56,851 nucleotides of DNA. Source: Planctomycetota bacterium (GTDB taxonomy: Bacteria; Planctomycetota; Planctomycetia; Gemmatales; Gemmataceae). Location of the stretch: positions 1-56,851 of the forward strand of contig JACPPF010000094.1 in NCBI GenBank assembly GCA_016191165.1, given 5' to 3'. Numbering within the stretch: the stretch's first letter is position 1; every line of letters begins with the position of its first letter. This document shows, piece after piece, positions 15,999 to 23,038 of the stretch. The position numbers and the translations under genes were made by a program. The notes beneath the pieces were generated by a model. It searched no databases. It was not told the origin of the DNA and saw nothing but the letters and a program-made list of their open reading frames with translations.

Positions 15999-17021
15999 AT
16001 GTTGACAAGTAAGGCGCCCTGGCGAACGCTGGCAATCTCGGTGATGCTCGTTGGCGCCGGCGGCGTTTCTGCCCAGCCCACGCCGCCGCCCCTTCCCCCC
16101 AAGACGCCGGTAAAAACTGCTTCCAGCAGCGGCAGCGCCCAGATCATTCCCGTCAGCCTCAAGAACGAACACGTGGCCGCGTCGGTCAACGGCGAGCGCA
16201 TCCTCGTCGGCGAGGTCAAGGCCGTCCTCGATCAACGTCCCTATCCCGTGACGCTGACGGAAGTCCAAAAGAAAGAGCTGCGCAAGGCCGCGCTCGATGT
16301 GCTCATCGAGGACGTGCTCATGCGGCAATACCTCACCAAATATGTCCCGAAAGTCGATCAGGCGTCCTACAACAAGGAAGTCAAGGACCTCCAGGACGCC
16401 CTGGCGAAACAGAAGAAGACGTATGCCGAATTCCTTAAAGAAAGCGGCCAGACCTCCGAGCAACTCCAGCGTGACATCATCGCGCGTTTGCAGTGGAAGC
16501 AGCTTCTGGGGCGGTTCTATCCCGATGCCAAGGCGAAGGCTTACTACGATGAGAACAAGGTTTTCTTCGACAAGATATTCGTCCGCGCCAGCCACATTCT
16601 GATCAAGCTGCCTGCCAACGCTTCCAAGGAGCAGGTCGCCCAGGCGACGCAGCAGATGCTTGTTTGGCGTCAAGAAATCCTGAGCGCCAAGGTGAAATTC
16701 GAGGACGTGGCCAAGCAGCATTCCGCGTGCGAGAGCAAGAAGAACGGCGGGGACATCGGACAATTTCCCTATAAGTTCGTGGTCGTCCCGGAGTTCGCGC
16801 GGACGGCATTCTCGCTCAAGAAGGGAGAGATCGGCGGCCCGATTCGCACTTCTTTTGGCGTGCACCTGATCCTGGTGACCGACCGCACCGCGGGTGAGGC
16901 GACCACGTTTGACGCAGTCAAGGAAACCGTCCGCGAGGTGCAAGCGCAGGACGATGACCTGTACCAGCGCATCCTGGCTGATCAGCGCAAGAAGGGTACG
17001 ATCAAGGTTGATTTGCCGTAG
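15999..17021 (+). CDS. Exported parvulin-type peptidyl-prolyl isomerase
   Basis: 340 residues from ATG 15999, preceded by GGAGG. A signal peptide (MLTSKAPWRTLAISVMLVGAGGVSAQ) and Pro-rich stretch lead into a SurA/PrsA-like N-terminal chaperone region (VNGERILVGEVKAVLDQ...ALDVLIEDVLMRQYL). A PpiC rotamase domain covers roughly residues 195-300 (RASHILIKLP, GGDIGQFPYKFVVVPEF, GVHLILVTDRTAG). Expected role: folding of secreted or outer-membrane proteins in the periplasm. The window also contains two large beta-barrel proteins (BBP7 and LptD-like), which are typical clients, though that link is inference. It ends with TAG 15 bp before a type B hairpin. Confidence 0.92.
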   Translation: MLTSKAPWRTLAISVMLVGAGGVSAQPTPPPLPPKTPVKTASSSGSAQIIPVSLKNEHVAASVNGERILVGEVKAVLDQRPYPVTLTEVQKKELRKAALDVLIEDVLMRQYLTKYVPKVDQASYNKEVKDLQDALAKQKKTYAEFLKESGQTSEQLQRDIIARLQWKQLLGRFYPDAKAKAYYDENKVFFDKIFVRASHILIKLPANASKEQVAQATQQMLVWRQEILSAKVKFEDVAKQHSACESKKNGGDIGQFPYKFVVVPEFARTAFSLKKGEIGGPIRTSFGVHLILVTDRTAGEATTFDAVKETVREVQAQDDDLYQRILADQRKKGTIKVDLP

Positions 17022-17037
17022 GACCTCACGCGTTATT

Positions 17038-17075
17038 CGTTTAGCGCTCGCCTGGCGCCGCGCGAGCGCTAAACG
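17038..17075. repeat. Type B palindrome carrying a stop codon
   Basis: CGTTTAGCGCTCGC...GCGAGCGCTAAACG inverted repeat between the convergent isomerase and acetyltransferase genes. On the minus strand the TAG of its TTTAGC edge is the acetyltransferase stop (17069-17071). Confidence 0.88.
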
Positions 17076-17602
17076 TCAAGCACCGATTCCATCACCTGGT
17101 ATCCGGTCATCGCCATTCCCATCGACCGGTAGGTCGCCTGCGCCCCGGCATTGTCATACTCGACGTAGAGCCGAACGCCGATGACCCGCGGCGTGCGTCT
17201 TGCTTCGTTGACCACGTTTTCGTAGAGCAGGCGAAACACTCCCTGGCGCCGCGCTTCCTTCGCGACGTAAACGCTCTGGATCCACCAGAAGGCGCCGTTG
17301 CGCCAATCGCTCCATTCCACGGTGACGCCGAGTTGACCGACGATGTCTCCCGTCTCCCCTTGCGGGAAAGGCGTAAGCGGCCTAGCACCCCTCTCCCCTT
17401 GTGGGAGAGGGGTCGGCGGTGAGGGGTGAATTTCCGCCACGAAATATCGCCCCTTGTTCGGGTCGCACAACATCGCGACAACGCCGGCTTTCAGAATGGC
17501 CAGATCGAGATGTTTGTCCTCGGTCTCCAGCGCCAGCAGGCGATTGAATTCGCAGATCACGTCGGCGTCGGATGGGCTGGCGGCGCGAATTGTGAGGTTC
17601 AT
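17069..17602 (-). CDS. GNAT acetyltransferase with repeat-derived in-frame insertion
   Basis: 177 residues from ATG 17602 (MNLTIRAASPSDADVICEFN). GNAT fold: beta1-alpha1, the strand GRYFVAEI, GQLGVTVEWSDWRNG, the acetyl-CoA region IQSVYVAKEARRQGVFRLLYE (a variant of the usual R/QxxGxG/A), and VRLYVEYDNAGAQATYRSMG near the end. Residues about 59-83 (HPSPPTPLPQGERGARPLTP and onward) do not belong to the fold. They are encoded by a palindromic element of about 75 bp that keeps the frame. The insertion falls in the loop between two strands, so the enzyme may still work. The stop codon is in the type B repeat. Substrate unknown. Confidence 0.85.
   Translation of the reverse strand: MNLTIRAASPSDADVICEFNRLLALETEDKHLDLAILKAGVVAMLCDPNKGRYFVAEIHPSPPTPLPQGERGARPLTPFPQGETGDIVGQLGVTVEWSDWRNGAFWWIQSVYVAKEARRQGVFRLLYENVVNEARRTPRVIGVRLYVEYDNAGAQATYRSMGMAMTGYQVMESVLDV
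17347..17430. repeat. Type F palindromic element inside a coding sequence
   Basis: An 11-bp stem (ACCCCTCTCCC 17387-17397 with GGGAGAGGGGT 17403-17413), plus a degenerate half copy at 17353-17373, lies wholly within the acetyltransferase frame. A related element (CCCCTCTCCCTCCGGGAGAG) lies between genes at 30650. Confidence 0.88.
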
Positions 17603-17630
17603 GAATCCCCCTCGGTTCATACAATTCCCA

Positions 17631-17706
17631 AAGCCCAGGGGTGAGCGCAGCGAACCCCTGGGATAAAACCTGATCCCGGCGGTTCGCTGCGCTCACCCCC
17701 GGGCCT
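17631..17706. repeat. Paired type A palindromes
   Basis: Units at 17631-17664 and 17673-17706 in opposite orientation, 8-bp spacer. They fill the divergent gap between the acetyltransferase gene and apt, ending 10 bp before the apt start, so they would be in or next to its leader. Confidence 0.88.
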
Positions 17707-17716
17707 GGATGGAATA

Positions 17717-18229
17717 ATGGACCTCAGCAAGTATATCCGCAACATCCCAAATTTCCCGAAGCCGGGGATTCTGTTCAAAGACATCACACCGCTGCTGGCC
17801 GACCCGGGGGCGTTTCACGAAGCGGTCGAGTTGATGCGCAAGCGGTTCGAGCATACCCCGATCGATGCGATCTCCGCTGCCGAGGCGCGCGGCTTCCTGT
17901 TCGCGGCTCCGCTCGCCTACCTGATGAACAAGCCGCTCGTGCCGTTGCGCAAGCCGGGGAAGCTGCCCTATCAGACCCATCGGCTCCAGTACGACCTCGA
18001 ATACGGCCAGGCCGAGTTGCACGTCCACATCGACGGCTTCAACCCCGGCGCCAGGGTGTTGCTGGTGGACGACCTGCTCGCCACTGGTGGCACCCTCGAA
18101 GCGGCGTGCAAGTTGATCGTGCAGGCCGGCGCCCAGGTCGTGAGCTGTTGCGTGCTCGTGGAGTTAACGTTTTTGCTCGGGCGTGAAAAGCTTCGGCCGT
18201 ATGATGTATTTAGTTTGATTGAATATTGA
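17717..18229 (+). CDS. apt: Adenine phosphoribosyltransferase
   Basis: 170 residues, the normal Apt length. It converts adenine and PRPP to AMP and pyrophosphate (purine salvage, cytoplasm). The opening IPNFPKPGILFKDITPLL is diagnostic. The PRPP-binding motif VLLVDDLLATGGT lies at residues 114-126, and the flexible-loop region LRKPGKLPYQTHRLQYDLEYG is complete. It is the first of three genes in a row (apt, hisI, hisG) concerned with PRPP or its products. The gap to hisI is 66 bp and holds a type B hairpin. Confidence 0.96.
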   Translation: MDLSKYIRNIPNFPKPGILFKDITPLLADPGAFHEAVELMRKRFEHTPIDAISAAEARGFLFAAPLAYLMNKPLVPLRKPGKLPYQTHRLQYDLEYGQAELHVHIDGFNPGARVLLVDDLLATGGTLEAACKLIVQAGAQVVSCCVLVELTFLLGREKLRPYDVFSLIEY

Positions 18230-18238
18230 CAGGTTGAA

Positions 18239-18280
18239 TTCGTTTAGCGCCCGCGCGGCGCCACGCGGGCGCTAAACGAA
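18239..18280. repeat. Type B palindrome
   Basis: TTCGTTTAGCGCCCGCG...CGCGGGCGCTAAACGAA, a near-perfect 17-bp-arm hairpin between apt and hisI. It ends 15 bp before the hisI ATG and is the best-preserved copy of this type. Confidence 0.9.
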
Positions 18281-18295
18281 GAAGGAATAAGCGCA

Positions 18296-18670
18296 ATGTT
18301 AATCGACTTCGAGAAATCCGCCGGCCTGATTCCCGCCATCGCGCAGGATTATCAAACCGGCGAGGTCCTCATGATGGCGTACATGAATCGTGAATCGTTC
18401 GAGGAAACCGTCCGCACGAAACGCGCCGTCTACTATAGCCGTAGCCGCAACAAGCTCTGGCGCAAAGGCGAAGAGTCCGGCAACGTGCAGGAAGTGAAGG
18501 AAATTTTCATCGACTGCGACAATGACACGATTTTACTCAAGGTTCACCAGATCGGCGGGGCCGCCTGCCACGAGGGTTACAAGAGCTGCTTCTTCCGCCG
18601 CGTCGATGGCGCTGAGCTGACAACCATCGGCGAACGCGTGTTCGATCCGAAACAGGTTTACAAGAAATAA
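18296..18670 (+). CDS. hisI: Phosphoribosyl-AMP cyclohydrolase
   Basis: 124 residues; single-domain HisI without the HisE part. It opens the ring of phosphoribosyl-AMP in the third step of histidine synthesis. The whole metal site is visible: DCDND (residues 73-77, three aspartates), with the zinc cysteines Cys74, Cys91 and Cys98 in the C-terminal half ([15 protein letters not shown]). The [16 protein letters not shown] substrate segment is conserved. GAAGGAATAA precedes the ATG. hisG follows 50 bp later on the same strand. The other his genes are not in the window. Confidence 0.96.
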   Translation: MLIDFEKSAGLIPAIAQDYQTGEVLMMAYMNRESFEETVRTKRAVYYSRSRNKLWRKGEESGNVQEVKEIFIDCDNDTILLKVHQIGGAACHEGYKSCFFRRVDGAELTTIGERVFDPKQVYKK

Positions 18671-18720
18671 CTGGCGAGCGTCGGGGCGGAAAACCCACCG
18701 CCAAAATGGATTGATTCGCA

Positions 18721-19611
18721 ATGACCCAGCAACTCCGCCTCGGCATTCCCGCCGGTTCCTTGCAAGAGGCGACCGCCGAACTGTTCCGCAATGCCGGCTT
18801 CAAGATTACGTTCACGAGCCGCAGCTATTATCCGTCGATCGACGATCCGGAGATCCATTGCACGCTGATCCGCGCGCAGGAGATGCCGCGTTATGTCGAG
18901 GCCGGCTCGCTCGACTGCGGCCTGACCGGGTACGACTGGGTTCTGGAAAACGAGGCGAAGGTGACGCAGCTCGCGGAGCTGGTGTTCTCGAAGGTCAGCC
19001 GCCGGCCGGTGCGCTGGGTGCTCGCGGTGCCAAACGATTCGCCGATTCAATCGGTGCAGGACCTGCAAGGCAAGCGCATCGCGACCGAGCTGGTCGGCGT
19101 CACCAAGCGCTATCTGGCCGACAACGGCGTCAGCGCTCACGTTGAATTCAGCTGGGGCGCGACGGAAGTGAAACCGCCTCGCTTCGTGGACGCCATCGTC
19201 GATGTCACGGAGACCGGCAGCTCGTTGCGTGCGAACAATCTGCGCATCGTCGCCGAATTGATGCAATCGACGACGCGTTTCATCGCCAATGAGAAAGCAT
19301 GCGCCGACGCCTGGAAGAAGCAGAAGATGGACGACATCGTCCTCATGCTCAAGGGCGCAATGGCCGCCGAGGGGATGGCCGGCTTGAAGCTCAATGTCCG
19401 CGTCGCCGACAAGGACAAGGTGCTCGCGTTCCTGAAGGCGCACCCACGCACGGCGCTCAATAGCCCGACGCTGGCGCCGCTTGCCGATCCCGAATGGCTC
19501 GCCATGGAAATGATCATCGACGAGGACATCGTCCGCCACATCATGCCGCAGCTCTACGCGGTCGGCGCGCGTGGGATCGTCGAGTATCCGATCAATAAGA
19601 TCATTCTCTAG
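18721..19611 (+). CDS. hisG: ATP phosphoribosyltransferase, long form
   Basis: 296 residues, the long (HisG_L) type that carries its own C-terminal ACT-like regulatory domain and does not need HisZ. It joins ATP and PRPP in the first, histidine-inhibited step of histidine synthesis. Visible parts: [14 protein letters not shown], the DCGLTGYDW segment, the PRPP loop [13 protein letters not shown], and the regulatory domain from about residue 215 ([18 protein letters not shown]...[14 protein letters not shown]). It is grouped with hisI and apt. TAG 19609-19611 is followed by a degenerate type B element. Confidence 0.96.
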   Translation: MTQQLRLGIPAGSLQEATAELFRNAGFKITFTSRSYYPSIDDPEIHCTLIRAQEMPRYVEAGSLDCGLTGYDWVLENEAKVTQLAELVFSKVSRRPVRWVLAVPNDSPIQSVQDLQGKRIATELVGVTKRYLADNGVSAHVEFSWGATEVKPPRFVDAIVDVTETGSSLRANNLRIVAELMQSTTRFIANEKACADAWKKQKMDDIVLMLKGAMAAEGMAGLKLNVRVADKDKVLAFLKAHPRTALNSPTLAPLADPEWLAMEMIIDEDIVRHIMPQLYAVGARGIVEYPINKIIL

Positions 19612-19668
19612 CCGTCTTCGTTTAGCGCCCGCGCGGCGCCACGCGAACGCCAAGCCGCAAGCGGCTGA
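19612..19668. repeat. Type B palindrome, degenerate
   Basis: Left arm CGTTTAGCGCCCGCGCGGC as in the copy at 18239; the right arm has diverged (GCGAACGCCAAG) and runs into GCCGCAAGCGGC, a small hairpin that also recurs elsewhere. It lies between hisG and the dehydrogenase gene. Confidence 0.75.
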
Positions 19669-19682
19669 ACCGGGAGTCAAAA

Positions 19683-22600
19683 ATGCGTCGCGTCATCGTC
19701 ATTTCCATCGCCGCCGTTTTCGCGCTCACCACCGCCGCGCAACAGCCGCAAAAAGGCTCTGGCCCCGGCAAGCCGCTGTCCGCCAAAGAAGCACAAAAGC
19801 TTTTCAAGCTCGACGACGGCCTGCGCATCGAGCTCGTCGCGTGTGAGCCGCAGATCGAAAGCCCGGTCGCGATGCAGTTCGCGCCCGACGGCAAGCTCTG
19901 GGTCGTCGAGATGCGCGACTATCCCAACGGACCCAAGAAAGGCGAGAAACCCGCGGGCCGTATCAAGATATTGGAGGATAAGGACGGCGACGGCTTCTTT
20001 GAAACCGCAACCGTCTGGGCCGACAACTTGCTGTTCGCGAACGGCATCTTTCTGTGGAAGGACGGCGCGATTGTCACCATGGCCCCGCACATCGCGTTAT
20101 TTCGGGACACCGACGGCGACGGCAAGGCCGATAAGAAAGAAATCTTATACGCGGGTTTCGCCGCCGAGAACCCGCAACTACGCGTCAGCCATCCCATCAT
20201 GGGCCCCGACGGCGGGATTTATTGCGCTAACGGTCTACGCGGCGGCAAGGTGGTTCGCGTCGCACCGGGCGCTAACGCGCCCGGCTCGGCCAAACCAGTT
20301 GATCTCAGCGGCATGGACTTCCGCTTCGATCCCGTCCATCTCGACAAGTACGAAGCCATCACCGGCCCCGGGCAGTACGGCAACACGTTTGACGAGTGGG
20401 GCAACCGCTTCGTGTGCGACAACCGCCATCACTTGCGTCATGTGGTGATGGAAAATCGCTACATCAAAAGAAATCCCTATCTCGCCGCTCCGTCGCTTTT
20501 GCAAGACACCTCCATCCTCGAAGACGGCCCGCTCTCCTCCGGCGGCAAGATTTACCCGATCAGCAAGAACTGGACGACGTCGAGCCTGCACGAAGGCCGA
20601 TTCACCGCGGCGTGTGGGGTTTTCATCTATCACGGCGGTTTGCTCGACACCAGCCCGGAGCGCAAGCGACGGGACGACCCGAAGAAACCCGTCGCTGGCG
20701 CTCCGGGCTGGTTGTATCATGGCGCCGCCTTCACCTGCGACCCGACCGGGAACCTCGTCCACATGGAAATCCTCACGCCCAAAGGCGCGACCTTCGAATC
20801 GCGGCCACACAAGAAAGGCGTCGAGTTCCTCGCCTCGCCGGACGACTGGTTCCGCCCGGTCTTCCTGACGCACGGCCCCGAAGGCGCGATGTACGTCGTC
20901 GATATGTACCGCGCCGTCATCGAGCATCCGCAGTTCATGCCCCCCGAACTCAAGAACCGGCCCGACCTCACGCTGGGCAAAGACAAGGGCCGCATCTGGC
21001 GCATCGTGCCGAAGAACCACAAGTTTAGCCGGTCGCCTCTGGCGAGCGCTCCCCTGTCCAAGGCCACCATCCCCGACCTCGTCAAAACCCTCGCCCACCC
21101 CGAACCCTGGTGGCGGCAGACGGCCCAGGCTTTGCTGTTGGAGAAAAACGACAAGGCGATGATCGAGCCGTTGGCGAAGCTACTCAACGAGACGAAGAGC
21201 CCGCATGCGAAGATTCTGGCGGCGTGGATGCTGGAGCGGCAGGGGAAGTTGAGCAACGCACAGGCAAAACGGATGTGGCAGGATGAACACGCGCGGGTTC
21301 GTGAACACGCATTGCGCATCTCCGAGTATCAGATGGTCAAAGATCTTGTTCAATTTCATAAGGATCCCCTCCATTTTCAACGGATGCGCGGCCTGGCCCG
21401 CGACACGGATGCGCGGGTGCGATTTCAACTCGTTTTGTCGTTGGCCGAAAGCGGTGTCGTAGGTGGTGCGGGCCCAACTCTTGGCGACATGGTGTTAAAG
21501 TCAGGACGTGACCGCTGGACGCTATTGGCAGCGCATTGCTCCGCGCCAACGGATATTTGGATGTTGTTGAACGCCTTGACCAATGCACCGGAAGGACAAG
21601 CGTCACCTGAAATGATTCGTGACACTTCAATCTTGTTTGCGGCGCACAAGGAAAACATGCGATTGTTACTCCATTCATTTCAGTTCGCGAAGAAAAACGA
21701 ATCTGTCAAGTGGGCTACATTGGCTGGCTTCGCCGAAGGCCTTGAGCGCCGGGGCAAGACCTTGCTAACTGCATCGAGCGAACTTAAATCCAAGAACCAA
21801 CGCCAGCGCTACATGGACGAGGTGCTTACGATGATTGCTGAGGCTCGCAAACACGTCCAGGATGCGAAAAAACCACTTGGTCATCGACTCCTAACCTTGC
21901 GAATCGTGAGCCACGCGCCCTGGCCCACCGCCAAGACCGCCCTTGTCCCCCTCGTAGAAAAGGAAACCAATATCGAACTGCGCATCGCGGCGTTGCGCGC
22001 TCTCGCATCGCAGCAAGACAAGGAAGTGGCGACGCTCCTGATGAAGCTCTGGCCCGGGGCGACGCCGAGCGTGCGGCGTGAGATTTTGGAAGCGATGTTG
22101 CGGCAGCCGGCGCGCGTCACGATTCTGCTTGACGAGATCGAATCGAAACGCATGAAAGCGAGCGAACTCGATCCGCTGCGCACCCGGCAATTGCTGGGCA
22201 ATAAGAACGCCGCCATTCGCGATCGCGCCAGGAAGTTGCTCGCCAGCAACCTGCCGGCTGATCGCGCCAAGGTGCTGGCCCAGTATCAGGCCGCGCTGAC
22301 GATGAAGGGCGATGCCAAACGTGGCCGCGATATTTTCAAGAAGGAATGCGCTATCTGCCATCGTGTCGCGGGCATCGGCATCGACGTCGGGCCGGACATC
22401 GCCGACACGCGCACCAAGACGCTCGGCGCCATGCTCAACGACATCCTCGCGCCGAACTCCGCGATCGATGCCAACTACGTCAACTACGTCGTCTCGACAA
22501 AAGATGGCCGCATCTTGACCGGGCTTTTGACGGCCGAGAGCGCGTCGAGCATCACGCTGGTGCGTGCCGAGAAGCAGATGGACGTGGTGTTGCGCAAGGA

Positions 22601-22739
22601 TATCGACGAGATCGCCTCGACGGGGGTATCGCTGATGCCCGAGGGTTTCGAGACGAAGATCAGCGTGCCGCAGATGGCGGATCTGTTGCGATTCCTGAAG
22701 GACTGGCGGTACCTGGATGGGTCGGTGCCGTTGCGTTAG
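19683..22739 (+). CDS. PVC-type membrane-bound dehydrogenase with CxxCH haem motif
   Basis: 1018 residues. After a signal peptide (MRRVIVISIAAVFALTTAAQ) comes a six-bladed propeller of the sugar/sorbosone-dehydrogenase type (residues about 40-440; QFAPDGKLWVVEMRDYP, DGDGFFETATVWAD, MYVVDMYRAVIEHPQF). A HEAT-rich middle (about 460-860) and a C-terminal cytochrome-c-like domain (CAICHRVAGIGIDVGPDIAD, then SANYVNYVV-type and LRFLKDWRYL) follow. Expected to oxidise a sugar or other secreted substrate and pass electrons to the haem. The middle section has markedly lower GC than the ends (see findings). Its TAG is the first part of a TAGCCGCTTGCGGCT hairpin. Confidence 0.92.
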   Translation: MRRVIVISIAAVFALTTAAQQPQKGSGPGKPLSAKEAQKLFKLDDGLRIELVACEPQIESPVAMQFAPDGKLWVVEMRDYPNGPKKGEKPAGRIKILEDKDGDGFFETATVWADNLLFANGIFLWKDGAIVTMAPHIALFRDTDGDGKADKKEILYAGFAAENPQLRVSHPIMGPDGGIYCANGLRGGKVVRVAPGANAPGSAKPVDLSGMDFRFDPVHLDKYEAITGPGQYGNTFDEWGNRFVCDNRHHLRHVVMENRYIKRNPYLAAPSLLQDTSILEDGPLSSGGKIYPISKNWTTSSLHEGRFTAACGVFIYHGGLLDTSPERKRRDDPKKPVAGAPGWLYHGAAFTCDPTGNLVHMEILTPKGATFESRPHKKGVEFLASPDDWFRPVFLTHGPEGAMYVVDMYRAVIEHPQFMPPELKNRPDLTLGKDKGRIWRIVPKNHKFSRSPLASAPLSKATIPDLVKTLAHPEPWWRQTAQALLLEKNDKAMIEPLAKLLNETKSPHAKILAAWMLERQGKLSNAQAKRMWQDEHARVREHALRISEYQMVKDLVQFHKDPLHFQRMRGLARDTDARVRFQLVLSLAESGVVGGAGPTLGDMVLKSGRDRWTLLAAHCSAPTDIWMLLNALTNAPEGQASPEMIRDTSILFAAHKENMRLLLHSFQFAKKNESVKWATLAGFAEGLERRGKTLLTASSELKSKNQRQRYMDEVLTMIAEARKHVQDAKKPLGHRLLTLRIVSHAPWPTAKTALVPLVEKETNIELRIAALRALASQQDKEVATLLMKLWPGATPSVRREILEAMLRQPARVTILLDEIESKRMKASELDPLRTRQLLGNKNAAIRDRARKLLASNLPADRAKVLAQYQAALTMKGDAKRGRDIFKKECAICHRVAGIGIDVGPDIADTRTKTLGAMLNDILAPNSAIDANYVNYVVSTKDGRILTGLLTAESASSITLVRAEKQMDVVLRKDIDEIASTGVSLMPEGFETKISVPQMADLLRFLKDWRYLDGSVPLR

Positions 22740-22796
22740 CCGCTTGCGGCTTAATAACATTCGAAAAATAACTTCCTGATTCCCTGTTTCGGCAGG

Positions 22797-22841
22797 CATT
22801 CGTTTAGCGCCCGCATTGCGGTCTGCGGGCGCTAAACGAGG
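22797..22841. repeat. Type B palindrome
   Basis: ATTCGTTTAGCGCCCGC...GCGGGCGCTAAACGAG in the gap after the dehydrogenase gene. Confidence 0.85.
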
Positions 22842-22885
22842 ATTCGCTTGAATGGCGAAATCGGGAGGTTGTTCTTCGAACGTTC

Positions 22886-23012
22886 CTTAGCGCTCGCATG
22901 ACGGCCCGTTTTGCAAAATGGATTGCCCACTATTTTGGCAAGACGGTTTACGGACGCAATCGCCGTTTGATACGATTACGAAAGACCCGCCTCCGCGAGC
23001 GCCAAGCCGCAA
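22886..23012. repeat. Interrupted type B palindrome
   Basis: A left arm CTTAGCGCTCGC (from 22887) and a matching right arm GCGAGCGCCAAGCC (from 22995) are separated by about 95 bp of unrelated AT-richer sequence that includes TTTTGCAAAA. In the other copies the arms are 10-15 bp apart, so this looks like a split element. It lies in the leader of the tricorn-like gene. Confidence 0.55.
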
Positions 23013-23038
23013 GCGGCAAACCGCAGGAAAACCCACCC

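Noticed and set aside
15726-16943. Upstream extension of the Gfo/Idh/MocA frame by about 400 codons
   Set aside because: This part is antisense to the isomerase gene, and the Tat signal with GGAGG before it fixes the start at 15725.
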